A stretch of 64,000 nt of DNA from Gluconobacter thailandicus F149-1 = NBRC 100600 (GCF_000964465.1 NZ_BANH01000002.1:1-64000), one strand, 5' to 3'; positions 1 to 8,997 are shown, numbered from the stretch's first letter. Notes: a model not told the origin generated them from the sequence alone. Translations and numbers: made by a program.

Positions 1-1
1 C

Positions 2-2242
2 CTGGCCGTTGTGGCGGTCGTGGTTTCAACCGCCACAATCGGCTTTGCGCTCTATCCCTTTGCCGGACAAAGCCTCGTTGTCTGCCTTCTTCTGGGCTCC
101 ATCGTCGCCACAACCGATCCATCCGCCGTTGCCGGTATCTTCCGGGAAATCGGCGCAGCCTCGCGACTGACCCGCCTGGTGGAAGGCGAGGCGCTGTTGA
201 ACGATGCTGCCGCCATCGCGATCTTCGCCATCCTGCTGGCATCCGTAACGTCCCACCGGCATATCCATCTCGGTGAGGCCGTTGTTGATTTCGCGTCTGC
301 TTTCGGCGGTGCAATCGTCGTGGGCGTTTGCCTCGGGCGGCTGACTCTTCTTCTGATCGCAGGCCTTGGTGGCGCACCCGCGGCGGAAATTACGCTCACG
401 CTCGCATTGCCCTACACGGTCTATATCCTGTGTGACGAAATGCTCGGCTTTTCCGGCGTTGTCGCAACGGCTGCTGCTGGCCTGACGGTCTCTGCATACG
501 GTCCATCGACCTTCCGCCCGCAGGTCTGGCGTTTTCTCAACGAACTCTGGCAGCAGCTGGTTTTCTGGGCGGGATCCCTCGTGTTCCTGCTGGCATCCAT
601 GCTGGTACCGCGTCTGCTGATCGGCATGACCCGCTGGGATTGTGTCCTGATCCTGATCGCCAGTGTGGCTGGCCTGCTGGCGCGCGGTGCCGTTGTGTTC
701 GGAATGCTGCCCATCCTTGCTTTCACAAAGCTTTCGCCTCCTGTGCCGACACCCTTCAAGGCCACCATGGTTTGGGGCGGTCTACGCGGCGCGATTACGC
801 TGGCGCTGGCACTGGCCGTGACGGAAAACCAGAGCGTCTCCAGCCCGGTCGCGCACTTCATCGGTATCATTGCAACCGGCTTCGTTCTGATCACGCTGCT
901 GGTCAATGGCACGACCCTGCGCTCGCTTGTCCTGTTCCTGAAACTGGATCAGCTTTCACCGATCGATCAGGCCATTCGCCAACAGATCCTTGGCATTGGT
1001 CTGGGCGAAGTCGCTGAACGTACGCGCGTCATGTCCGACGAACTGGGCTTCAGCGAGCAGACCCGTATCGGCGTCATAAGCCGGATTGAAAAGCGTGCGG
1101 AAAAGGAGAGGGCGGCCAATAATTTTGAGTCCGTCCTGAGCGACCGTGCACGCGTGAATATCGCGCTGATCACGATCGCAAATCAGGAGCGCTCCCTGCT
1201 TCTGGATCTCTTCCGCATCCAGGGCCTGTCACGCCGCGTGATGGAGACACTTCTTCGCACGGCCGAGGCCATGTCAGACGGTGCCCGACTGGAAGGGCGC
1301 TATGGATACGTCAAGGCTCTGAAACGCCGCCTTCAGCCGCCTCTACGCTTCCGGATTGCTCAGGACCTGCACAGTCGCTTCCATTTCGATGAGCCGCTGA
1401 TGTACGCGATGATGGAACGCTTCGAGATGCTCATCATTGCGCATCTGGTGTCTCTGTCGCTGCAACGCTTTGTCCGCCAGCGGATGGAGCCAACGCTCGG
1501 TCCACGCATTACGGAAATCGTGTCCGAAGTTCTGGGCCGTCAGCGGAAACTGCTCGACGATGCATTGGAGACGTTACGCCTTCATTATTCCGGTTATTCG
1601 GAAGCACTGGAAAGCCGTATCCTCCGCCAGATCGCGTTGCGCCTGGAAGACGAGGAATATGACGCTCTTCAGGCAGACAACCTGATTTCCGAGGAACTGC
1701 ACCGGGAACTGCACCGCGATATTGAGCGCCGGAGTGCTCGCCTTGAAGCTCCTCTGCGGTTCAATCTGAAGAGCGGCATCGAGCAACGCCTGAGGGCCTT
1801 TCCGGCGTTCAATGGCGTGCCTGACAGTGTTCTGCACACGCTTTCCCGAAAAGTGGCGATGCGTTTCGTGTCTCCGGGCGAAGTTCTGTTCAAGCGCGGA
1901 CAGAAGGTTCGGACGGTCTATGCACAGGTCGCAGGATTGGCGGAAGTCCATCTCCCGGAACGGGAAATCCTGTTTGGGAGCGGCGATCTGATTGGTGCGG
2001 CCAGCGTCATCAGGGGAGAGCGCATGCCTGGTACGGTCCGCGCGCTACAGTTCAGCCACCTGCTGGCTATTCCCAAGCCCGTCTTTGAGAGACTGATCCA
2101 CGACTATCCGATTGTTCAGCGCCTTATCATCGCCCGCAGCAACAAGCGGGCTGACGGTCTGCTGGATCCATACGTTCTTCAGACGGCAGAGGGCGTCAGG
2201 CTGGCTCCGTCACAGGATATGAGACGGATCGTCTCTCCCTGA
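2..2242 (+). CDS. Na+/H+ antiporter (CPA1 type) with C-terminal cyclic-nucleotide-binding-like domain, 5' end outside window
   Basis: The reading frame is open to the left edge, so the true start lies outside and only about 747 codons are visible. The first ~310 residues are hydrophobic and carry antiporter signatures: ATDPSAVAG, EGEALLND (matching the family's EGESLxND) and WGGLRGAITLALAL. A long, charged, mostly helical stretch of ~300 residues follows. The last ~130 residues resemble a CAP/cNMP-binding fold (F-x-G-V-P, then a SPGEVLFKRGQ stretch). The role would be proton-driven export of Na+ or K+ across the inner membrane with cytoplasmic gating. This membrane-rod-cNBD order recalls plant SOS1. 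It converges on, and overlaps by 33 bp, the transporter gene on the minus strand. The family is clear; the ion and ligand are not. Confidence 0.88.
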   Translation: MAVVAVVVSTATIGFALYPFAGQSLVVCLLLGSIVATTDPSAVAGIFREIGAASRLTRLVEGEALLNDAAAIAIFAILLASVTSHRHIHLGEAVVDFASAFGGAIVVGVCLGRLTLLLIAGLGGAPAAEITLTLALPYTVYILCDEMLGFSGVVATAAAGLTVSAYGPSTFRPQVWRFLNELWQQLVFWAGSLVFLLASMLVPRLLIGMTRWDCVLILIASVAGLLARGAVVFGMLPILAFTKLSPPVPTPFKATMVWGGLRGAITLALALAVTENQSVSSPVAHFIGIIATGFVLITLLVNGTTLRSLVLFLKLDQLSPIDQAIRQQILGIGLGEVAERTRVMSDELGFSEQTRIGVISRIEKRAEKERAANNFESVLSDRARVNIALITIANQERSLLLDLFRIQGLSRRVMETLLRTAEAMSDGARLEGRYGYVKALKRRLQPPLRFRIAQDLHSRFHFDEPLMYAMMERFEMLIIAHLVSLSLQRFVRQRMEPTLGPRITEIVSEVLGRQRKLLDDALETLRLHYSGYSEALESRILRQIALRLEDEEYDALQADNLISEELHRELHRDIERRSARLEAPLRFNLKSGIEQRLRAFPAFNGVPDSVLHTLSRKVAMRFVSPGEVLFKRGQKVRTVYAQVAGLAEVHLPEREILFGSGDLIGAASVIRGERMPGTVRALQFSHLLAIPKPVFERLIHDYPIVQRLIIARSNKRADGLLDPYVLQTAEGVRLAPSQDMRRIVSP

Positions 2243-3625
2243 GGGCAGATTTTCCGGAGCCAGCAGGCTCCGGAAAAAGATCGAGCAGAAGAGCAAAATA
2301 AAACCTGCTACCAGACTGGCGCCACTATGCAGAAGCCAGAATGGAACGTCCCCGATATGCCCGATCAGCGTTGAGAGCTTGCCGATAGTCAGATTGGCCA
2401 TGAAGAGGTGGAGCGAGAAGCAGGCCACGAAAATCGTATTCAAACTGACCGGAGCTGCACGGGAATACATCGCCATTCCAATGGCATAGCTCATGCTGAA
2501 ACCGATATCGTTAATGATATGAAACGCCAGCCCCCAGAGCAGGCTGATCTGATGCGGTTCAGGGTAAAGCCATGACGCCAGGGCCAGCACAGCCGGACCT
2601 AATGAGGCGATAAAAGTCCCGATGGCGACCTTGGTAATTTCTACCGGTTCTACCCTGCGCTTGGCATACACCCGCCAGAACCAAAGCACGGAAATTGTCA
2701 TCAAAGTGCTGATGAAACCATCGAACGAGACAAGGCTGCTGACCGGGAACAGATGTCCAAAGAACGTCAGCTGATAATGTTCGCGTCCCCATAACAGATA
2801 CCCGTCAAAGATCTCATCATTAGGAAGTGCACCCAAGGCCAGCACTGGCAGCAAAACCAGAAGCAGAATGCCTGTTTTTTTCTCGCGAAGCGTAAGGCGT
2901 GGGCGAGGGGATGAAGCCTTGAAAATCGTGTCTTCCGGCAACCAGCGACGCCCGAAAAGATAGACGATCAACCCGATCAGCATTCCCAAACCGGCCGTCA
3001 GAAATCCCCAGTGCCAGGCTTTCATCGCCAGCATGCCGCAAAGGGCAGGTGACACAATGACGGCAGCCTGCACGCCAAGAGAATAGATCTGATAGGCGTC
3101 CGACCGCCTGCGATCGTCAAGCGCATAAAGTGCGCCAACCTGCGCCCGAAGACCGCCAGCCGCTCCAATGCCCAGCAACAGGAGCACGAAAGCCAGAACA
3201 AAGCTCCAGTCAAACGACATCAGGATGTGCCCGAGTGTCATCAGAATAGCGCCCAGAAGAATGGTTCTGGTCTTACCCAAAAGCCGGTCCGCCACGAAAC
3301 CACCGAGAAGCGGTGTGGCGTAAATCAGAGCCAAAAAAAGGCCCGTGATGGCGCCAGCCGTCGCCTGAATCCCGACTGGAGCATAAAGGACGCTCAGAGC
3401 GGCTTTTACAACGCCCATACCCCAGACATTCTCGATATGCCCGGGCTGAAGAAGGTGATCGGCCAGATACAGGACAAGGATGGATTGCAATCCATACAGG
3501 GAAAACGCGACCCATCCTTCCGTAAGGACAAGAACCCAAAGCCCCCTCGGATGACCTAGAATTTCGTTGCGGTCAGGGACAGTCAAAGCATCGATAACGG
3601 GATCCTTAGGGAGCACTTCAGTCAA
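2210..3625 (-). CDS. POT/PTR-family major facilitator, atypical peptide-type transporter
   Basis: This 471-residue membrane protein opens with a GHPRGLWVL stretch and continues through about 12-14 hydrophobic segments, as in proton-dependent oligopeptide transporters. In that family TM1 carries an E-x-x-E-R-F motif for proton coupling; here the aligned residues are E-G-W-V-A-F, so the second Glu and the Arg are gone. The TM5 signature is also altered (SLGVQAAVIVSPALCG, with Gln where Asn is usual). It may be a divergent subfamily with another substrate or mechanism. The start is TTG, with GAGG a few bases upstream; there is no ATG nearby. It is transcribed away from the palindrome-rich region 3704-4084, which probably controls it. 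Confidence 0.8.
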   Translation of the reverse strand: MTEVLPKDPVIDALTVPDRNEILGHPRGLWVLVLTEGWVAFSLYGLQSILVLYLADHLLQPGHIENVWGMGVVKAALSVLYAPVGIQATAGAITGLFLALIYATPLLGGFVADRLLGKTRTILLGAILMTLGHILMSFDWSFVLAFVLLLLGIGAAGGLRAQVGALYALDDRRRSDAYQIYSLGVQAAVIVSPALCGMLAMKAWHWGFLTAGLGMLIGLIVYLFGRRWLPEDTIFKASSPRPRLTLREKKTGILLLVLLPVLALGALPNDEIFDGYLLWGREHYQLTFFGHLFPVSSLVSFDGFISTLMTISVLWFWRVYAKRRVEPVEITKVAIGTFIASLGPAVLALASWLYPEPHQISLLWGLAFHIINDIGFSMSYAIGMAMYSRAAPVSLNTIFVACFSLHLFMANLTIGKLSTLIGHIGDVPFWLLHSGASLVAGFILLFCSIFFRSLLAPENLPSGRDDPSHIL

Positions 3626-3703
3626 AGCAGACCTCGGAGGCGGGAGGGGAAAACCTTTCGTAGCGGCCAGTAGGAGGTAGGGTAAAGGGGGAGGAAAAGG
3701 TCA

Positions 3704-3889
3704 TTGGCAAAATGCCAACAAGCAAACCTGTGGCAAAATGTCCCAATCAAGGAATATGGCATTTTGCCATCATCAATACGCTCACAATTGCTTGTGGCGT
3801 TCTGCCATAGGAAAAGTTTCCAGAAACGCGTCTTTCAAGAAAAATCGTAGAAAACTGCCCACGAAAGCATATATGGCAATTTGCCATAT
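3704..3889. promoter_or_regulatory. Array of five TGGCA-N3-TGCCA palindromes (putative operator cluster)
   Basis: The gene-free stretch 3626-4193 is AT-rich compared with its flanks. It holds inverted repeats built on TGGCA-N3-TGCCA at 3704-3718 (arms TTGGCA/TGCCAA, centre AAA), 3731-3745 (degenerate right arm), 3756-3770 (ATGGCA/TGCCAT), 3795-3807 (one mismatch) and 3871-3889 (a 19-bp palindrome with arms ATATGGCAA/TTGCCATAT). Centres lie at roughly 3711, 3738, 3763, 3801 and 3880. Such repetition in a divergent intergenic region is typical of binding sites for a dimeric repressor or activator. The spacing does not fit a sigma-54 promoter, because GG and GC are only 6 bases apart. The regulator is unknown. 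Confidence 0.6.
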
Positions 3890-4021
3890 CTTCGCATCGC
3901 CAATGATACGGTCGTACAACCATGCAGAAACCCAGCAAAACGTTGATCTGAAAAGCTCAGGAACTCGGTTTTTCAAACGCCGGGAGAGGTTCCACATTAA
4001 CTCACACGAATGTCGTATAAG

Positions 4022-4044
4022 ATATATTATGCCAACTAATATAT
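4022..4044. repeat. AT-rich inverted repeat upstream of the porin gene
   Basis: The arms ATATATTA (4022-4029) and TAATATAT (4037-4044) are perfect inverted repeats around a 7-base centre (TGCCAAC). The site could be a further protein-binding site for the porin promoter or a small hairpin in its leader. Confidence 0.4.
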
Positions 4045-4069
4045 GTAGAAATGGCAGTATTCTCACATA

Positions 4070-4084
4070 ATCGTGATACACGAT
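4070..4084. promoter_or_regulatory. ATCGTG-ATA-CACGAT palindrome upstream of the porin gene
   Basis: Two perfect 6-bp arms flank a 3-bp centre, 40 bp before the first possible porin start (4125) and 110 bp before the preferred one (4194). The sequence differs from the TGGCA series, so a second regulator may bind here. Confidence 0.4.
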
Positions 4085-4193
4085 GACTTGTTTCAAAGAA
4101 TGGCCGTTTTGGCGCTAACGTGAAATGAAGTTCAATTTCTCCGGTCTCCGAACGCATTTCCGTGACCGGTTCATTCTATGGAACGGTCATTGC

Positions 4194-5813
4194 ATGGGTC
4201 GCCTTTCTTTGCGTCAGATTGCTCTTCTGGGATGTGCTTTCACTCTTGGGTCTCTCACAGTTCTGCCTGCAACAGCGCACGCCGATGACTACACCGAACT
4301 CCTAGACATCCTACGGGCAAAAGGCAGCCTGACCCGAGGAGAATACAGCAGCCTGCTGGCACATCATCTCAGGCGCAGCCATTCCGAGAATTCAGGAAAT
4401 CAGGACAGTTCTTCCCCCAGACGCAACCGTTACCGCCGTTACAACCCCACTCAGTATGACGGCTCTCTTAAGCCCCCCGATGTCACGACCATCGCCGCCT
4501 CTCAGGCAGCGCGCCGAGCGGCGCAGGAAGCCACAGCCAGCGCGCGCGACGCACGCTCCATGCTTGCTCAAGCCCGAACGAGCTATGACCCGGACAGCGT
4601 AGTCCGCGTTAAACCCTATGTCGCAGGCAAAGGCGTCACCGTTCAGGCCGGTCAGATCGAGATCAATCTTTCCGGCTTCATCAACGGATTCTATACTTAT
4701 AACAGCCCAGGCGGAGGCCGCCCCGTTGCAGGTGGCATCTCCACAGGGTCCAGCGGTTTTGATTCTTCATCCGTTCGTAATGGCCTGCTGCCAGGCGGCC
4801 TGATCCTCAAACTGAACACCGTTCAGGATGGAATCAAACTCGGCGCGGTCTTTGGTATGTACCCAGGACTGAACAACGCGGATGTGGGTGCTCTTAACGC
4901 CAATTCTGGCGGTAGCCCTGTTGGCCTCGGTACTGCTGGCGTCGATTTCCGTCAGGTTTACATGACCGCGGGAACCGACAGGCTCGGAACCATCAAGATC
5001 GGTCGTGATATCGCGCTGTTTGCCTCCGATGCCATCCTGAATGACGCAACACTCCTCAGCGTCGGCAGCACCGGCAGTAATACCAATCCGGCCAATACAT
5101 CTCTCGGCCGCATTGGTGTTGGTTACGTCTATACGGACTGGCTCCCGCAGATCACGTACATTTCTCCGAAATGGCACGGTCTTCAGGGCTCTCTTGGCAT
5201 CATGACCCCACTGGACCAGTTCAACTTCGCAGGCAATGGCCTGTCTGCGACAACCACGCAACACAGTTCACCTATGGTTCAGGGCAAAGTCACTTACGAT
5301 ACAACTATCGCGGGCTTCACCACACGCTTCTGGACCAGTTTCCTGACGCAGCACGTCCAGAACCTGACCAGTTCAACTCTCGGTACAGATAGCCGCAAAG
5401 GAGCAACCGTTGCTGCTGGTGACGTGGGCGTGAAACTGTCTCGTGGTCCGTTTGAAGGCGTGGCCTATTACTATTACGGCAATGGTCTCGGCACGACCGG
5501 CCTTCTGTTTGATGGCATTTCGCAGAATGGACGCAAACGCAACTCTGAAGGTTACTACGTTCAGGCGTCTTATAAGATCCTGCCTCGCCTGAAACTGGTC
5601 GGAAGCTATGGTGTCAGTAACCTTTATCAGGCTGCTGGCGAAGACAATCCGTCACTGGTCCGTCGTAATGAGTCTGAAGTCGGCGCCGTCTATTACACCC
5701 TGACAGACTGGATGTTCCTCGTAGGCGAATATGCCCATACGGAATCCGCAGCGCATGGCCCGAACCGTGAAAGCGATCACACCATGTCCGCAGGTGCGAT
5801 GATCACATTCTAA
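4194..5813 (+). CDS. Outer-membrane porin
   Basis: This is a secreted beta-barrel protein of about 539 residues. I chose the ATG at 4194 because it gives a normal signal peptide (MGRLSLRQIALLGCAFTLGS, then cleavage near ATAHADD). An in-frame ATG at 4125 would add 23 residues in front and has no better ribosome-binding site. After the signal comes a helical LLDILRAKGSLTRGEY segment, as found at the N-terminus of many alphaproteobacterial porins, then an Ala-rich coiled stretch, then a long barrel region rich in alternating aromatic and Gly residues. The chain ends in Phe (MITF), the usual outer-membrane insertion signal. It should let small polar solutes through the outer membrane; the substrate cannot be read from the sequence. 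The upstream palindromes suggest tight control. Confidence 0.85.
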   Translation: MGRLSLRQIALLGCAFTLGSLTVLPATAHADDYTELLDILRAKGSLTRGEYSSLLAHHLRRSHSENSGNQDSSSPRRNRYRRYNPTQYDGSLKPPDVTTIAASQAARRAAQEATASARDARSMLAQARTSYDPDSVVRVKPYVAGKGVTVQAGQIEINLSGFINGFYTYNSPGGGRPVAGGISTGSSGFDSSSVRNGLLPGGLILKLNTVQDGIKLGAVFGMYPGLNNADVGALNANSGGSPVGLGTAGVDFRQVYMTAGTDRLGTIKIGRDIALFASDAILNDATLLSVGSTGSNTNPANTSLGRIGVGYVYTDWLPQITYISPKWHGLQGSLGIMTPLDQFNFAGNGLSATTTQHSSPMVQGKVTYDTTIAGFTTRFWTSFLTQHVQNLTSSTLGTDSRKGATVAAGDVGVKLSRGPFEGVAYYYYGNGLGTTGLLFDGISQNGRKRNSEGYYVQASYKILPRLKLVGSYGVSNLYQAAGEDNPSLVRRNESEVGAVYYTLTDWMFLVGEYAHTESAAHGPNRESDHTMSAGAMITF

Positions 5814-5819
5814 CCCAGT

Positions 5820-5849
5820 AAAACCGGGCAGCGCCCTCTGCCCGGTTTT
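5820..5849. terminator. Bidirectional rho-independent terminator
   Basis: An 11-bp stem (AAAACCGGGCA paired with TGCCCGGTTTT) around an 8-base loop sits between the converging porin and MBL-hydrolase genes, with A/T runs on both sides. Confidence 0.85.
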
Positions 5850-5855
5850 GCATTC

Positions 5856-6647
5856 TCAGAATTCCAGAACCATGCCGTCATAAGCAGGACGTACATCTGG
5901 CGGCAGCGTCTTGCACAGAATGTCGTAGTCCATATCCGTGCCCATATGGGTCAGAATTGTGCGCCCTGCCCTGATCTTCGTACGCCATTCCAGCACACGT
6001 TCCAGCCAAGCATGAGCCGGATGTGGTTCATACTGGAAGCAATCCACAACCCACGTTCCAACGCCATCCAGAAGCGTCAAAGACTCTTCAGACAGTGTTT
6101 CAACGTCCGTAGAATACGCAAATTTCCCGAAGCGCAGCCCCAGAGACGTAATCCGTCCATGCTGCTGCTCAAAAATGTCACCGTTCAAGCCAGGAAACGC
6201 AATGGCCTGGCCAATGGATACGACCTGCTCGTCAAAGACCGGACGATAAAAATCCGGCCCTTTCCAAGGTGTAAAAGCATAGGCAAAGCGCTGCCGCAGT
6301 TCTTCCAATGTGCTCTGGGTCGCCAAGAGCGGCAGAGGCTTATCAATAACGCGATTGATCGCCCGCAGATCATCCAGCCCGGCAATATGATCGCTGTGCG
6401 GATGGGTGTAGAGCACTGCGTCAATATGGCTCAGGCCACAATTCAGCATCTGAAACCTGAAATCCGGCCCGGAATCAACCAGAAGCCGAAAGCCGCCCTC
6501 ACCTTCAATTACGATTGATGATCGCGTTCGCCGGTTCTTTGGATTTTCCGGATTGCAATGTCCCCAGATCCCCGTTTGTGAACCATCCTGCCCCCCAAGC
6601 ATCGGGACACCGGCTGAACCACCACATCCGAGGATCGTGACTTTCAC
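5856..6647 (-). CDS. MBL-fold metallo-hydrolase (PhnP-like)
   Basis: This 263-residue protein has the metallo-beta-lactamase fold signature HPHSDH at residues 82-87 and the family N-terminus ILGCGGSAGVP. These mark the PhnP/ribonuclease-Z-like branch that hydrolyses phosphodiesters with bound Zn or Mn. The cytoplasmic substrate (cyclic phosphoribosyl, cyclic dinucleotide or other) is not evident. It begins with GTG and overlaps the tatD stop by 4 bp, so it is the last gene of the mltB-to-MBL operon. Placement behind tatD and metG is common in alphaproteobacteria, which points to a housekeeping role. Confidence 0.88.
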   Translation of the reverse strand: MKVTILGCGGSAGVPMLGGQDGSQTGIWGHCNPENPKNRRTRSSIVIEGEGGFRLLVDSGPDFRFQMLNCGLSHIDAVLYTHPHSDHIAGLDDLRAINRVIDKPLPLLATQSTLEELRQRFAYAFTPWKGPDFYRPVFDEQVVSIGQAIAFPGLNGDIFEQQHGRITSLGLRFGKFAYSTDVETLSEESLTLLDGVGTWVVDCFQYEPHPAHAWLERVLEWRTKIRAGRTILTHMGTDMDYDILCKTLPPDVRPAYDGMVLEF

Positions 6648-7429
6648 GGGCGCGTCCTTGCAAACAGTCGATGCACGTTAGCCGTCGTGATTTCGGCAAT
6701 CCGGTCGGCAGAAACCCCGCGCTCCTGCGCAAGACGAGCCGCCGTGTGGGCAACGTATCCCGGCGTGTTTGGTTTGCCCCGCTTCGGCACAGGCGCAAGG
6801 AACGGACTGTCCGTCTCTACCAGGAGACGATCTTCCGGAACAATCCGTGCGACTTCCCGGATCTCCTCACATTTTGGGAATGTCAGAAGTCCGGAAAAGC
6901 TGATGTACCCGCCAAGTTCCAACGCAGCTTCCGCCAGCTTTGGACCCGACGCAAAACAATGGATCAAAAACGGAAAGGATCCTTTCCCGCTCTCATCCCG
7001 CAGGATCGCAATCGTATCGTCATCCGCCTGACGCGTATGGATAACCACCGGCAACCCAGTTTCCCGAGCCCCTGCAATATGCGTTCTGAACGCCGCATGC
7101 TGCGCTGGCTTGGCCTCGTCACCGCTATGAAAATAGTCGAGACCAGACTCACCAATAGCCACCACGCAGGACGGTTCCGCCTTGCGCACAAGTTCCTCGA
7201 CGGACGGCAAACGCTCCTCACCCACATGATCAGGATGCGTCCCGATCGCACACCAGACGCGCAGATCCGGCGTGTCAAACCGCGTCAGGCCAATCTGCGT
7301 ATCAGCCTGCGAAAACCGCGTCCCGATCGTAATCATTCCGTCCAGACCGGACTGCCGCGCGATCTCCAGCGCGGCAGGCACATCGTCAAGACGGTCCAGA
7401 TGGCAGTGACTGTCAATCAGTCCCGTCAT
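6644..7429 (-). CDS. tatD: TatD-family metal-dependent deoxyribonuclease
   Basis: The 261-residue protein starts with the TatD signature LIDSHCHLD (metal ligands H-x-H) and contains GESGLDYF, the VVIHTRQADDD stretch, a conserved HCF and ETDSPFL near the C-terminus, all TIM-barrel metal-site motifs of the family. TatD proteins are 3'-5' exonucleases linked to DNA repair and fragmentation. Its start overlaps metG by 4 bp (ATGA) and its stop overlaps the next gene by 4 bp, implying coupled translation. It may equally be labelled YcfH-like. Confidence 0.93.
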   Translation of the reverse strand: MTGLIDSHCHLDRLDDVPAALEIARQSGLDGMITIGTRFSQADTQIGLTRFDTPDLRVWCAIGTHPDHVGEERLPSVEELVRKAEPSCVVAIGESGLDYFHSGDEAKPAQHAAFRTHIAGARETGLPVVIHTRQADDDTIAILRDESGKGSFPFLIHCFASGPKLAEAALELGGYISFSGLLTFPKCEEIREVARIVPEDRLLVETDSPFLAPVPKRGKPNTPGYVAHTAARLAQERGVSADRIAEITTANVHRLFARTRP

Positions 7430-8997
7430 TCTGCTTCCTCGACGACGAAGCGCGGGAACAGCCCTTCCGGCTTCGGCAGTGTGCGGCCACCCGGCAGCGG
7501 CGTTTCAAGAGCCGCGAATGTGCGCTCGCCGTCTTCCACACCAAGCTGCGTCAGCATCTTGTCCATGGTGTTGGGCATGTAAGGCTGGAGCATCGTCGCG
7601 ATACCGCGGATCACATCCAGCAACACACTCAGCACATGCGCCATGCGCTCCGGATCGGTTTTCTTCAGCGCCCAAGGAGCCTGGCGGTCAATGTACGAGT
7701 TGGCCGAACGGATGATCTTCCAGACTTCCTCAAGCGCGTCCGTGATCGCCTTACGCTCGATCTGTTCGCTCATGAGCGTTGGCAGAAGCTGGACGGAGGC
7801 CAGAATGGCCTGATCGTCTTCCGTCAGTGGGCCACGCTCCGGCACGACGCCGCCAAGATTGCGAGCCACAAGGCTCAGCGTCCGCTGGCACAGATTGCCA
7901 AGATCGTTCGCCAGTTCGACATTCGTGCGCGTAATCATGGAGCGACGGCTGAAGTTTGAATCGCCACCAAACGGCACTTCACGCATCAGGAAGAACCTCA
8001 GCGCATCCAGACCGAACTCATCAGCCAGCGCCTTCGGATCCAGAACGTTGCCGAGAGACTTGCTCATCTTTTCGCCTTCGACCGTCCACCAGCCATGGGC
8101 GAACACGCTCTTGGGCAGTTCAATACCCGCAGCCATCAGGAACGCGGGCCAGTACACGCAATGGAACCGGGCGATTTCCTTTGCCATAATATGTAAATCA
8201 GCGGGCCAGAACTTCGCACGCGGATCATTCTGATCCGGATAGCCCACAGCCGTCAGATAGTTGGCAAGCGCATCAAACCAGACATACATGACGTGATCCG
8301 GGTCGTTCGGAACCGGAATGCCCCATTTGAAGCTGGTACGGCTGACGGAGAGATCCTTCAGCCCCTGCTTCACGAAGCTCTCGATTTCCCGACGCGGTCC
8401 ATGCGGGCCAATGAACTCGGGATTGTCCTCATACAGCTTCAGCAGACGGTCCTGAAACTCGGACAGCTTGAAGAAATATGATGGCTCCTTGACGCGCTCC
8501 ACCGGCGCCCCGGACGGAGCAACCATCGTGCCGTCCGGTTTCTTGACCAGTTCGTCTTCGCCAATGAAAGCCTCGTCACGGGTCGAATACCAGCCCTCAT
8601 ACGCGCCGAGATAGATATGCCCGTTGGCCGCGACCTTTTCCCACAGAGCCGTTGCAGCAATCTTGTGGCGCTCATCCGTGGTGCGGATAAACTCATCCGT
8701 GGAGATCGCCATGTCCTGCTGCATCTGTCGGAACGACGCAGAAATCTTGTCGGCATAGGCCTGCGTGTCCATGCCCTGAGCGGTCGCCGTCTGCTCGACC
8801 TTCTGGCCATGCTCGTCCGTGCCGCTGACGAACAGGACATCTTCACCATTCAGGCGATGGAAACGGGCCAGAACGTCAGCCGCGATGGACGTATAGGCAT
8901 GCCCAATATGCGGAGCGCCGTTCACGTAGAAAATCGGAGTTGTAATGGTGAAGCGCCGCGTCATGTCCACTCGTCTTGTCATGCCCGAACCATTCAT
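7426..8997 (-). CDS. metG: Methionyl-tRNA synthetase
   Basis: This enzyme charges tRNA-Met in the cytoplasm. The class I motifs HIGH (residues 30-33) and KMSKS (in EKMSKSLGN) are both present, and a typical anticodon-binding helical domain follows. At 523 residues it is the short form without the C-terminal EMAP/OB tRNA-binding extension. The ATG at 8997 overlaps the holB stop by 4 bp; in-frame ATGs at 8982 and 8964 would give slightly shorter products, and the last (MTRRFTITTPIFYVNG) best matches typical family starts. It is the sixth gene of the operon. Confidence 0.97.
   Translation of the reverse strand: MNGSGMTRRVDMTRRFTITTPIFYVNGAPHIGHAYTSIAADVLARFHRLNGEDVLFVSGTDEHGQKVEQTATAQGMDTQAYADKISASFRQMQQDMAISTDEFIRTTDERHKIAATALWEKVAANGHIYLGAYEGWYSTRDEAFIGEDELVKKPDGTMVAPSGAPVERVKEPSYFFKLSEFQDRLLKLYEDNPEFIGPHGPRREIESFVKQGLKDLSVSRTSFKWGIPVPNDPDHVMYVWFDALANYLTAVGYPDQNDPRAKFWPADLHIMAKEIARFHCVYWPAFLMAAGIELPKSVFAHGWWTVEGEKMSKSLGNVLDPKALADEFGLDALRFFLMREVPFGGDSNFSRRSMITRTNVELANDLGNLCQRTLSLVARNLGGVVPERGPLTEDDQAILASVQLLPTLMSEQIERKAITDALEEVWKIIRSANSYIDRQAPWALKKTDPERMAHVLSVLLDVIRGIATMLQPYMPNTMDKMLTQLGVEDGERTFAALETPLPGGRTLPKPEGLFPRFVVEEAE

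Noticed and set aside
3704-3889. Sigma-54 promoter reading of the TGGCA...TGCCA sites
   Set aside because: Sigma-54 sites need GG and GC ten bases apart; here the gap is six, and the repeats are symmetric.
3738-4096. Overlapping 60-110-codon frames on both strands in the AT-rich gap between transporter and porin genes
   Set aside because: Low-complexity, AT-driven translations with no start signal; the palindromes explain the region better.
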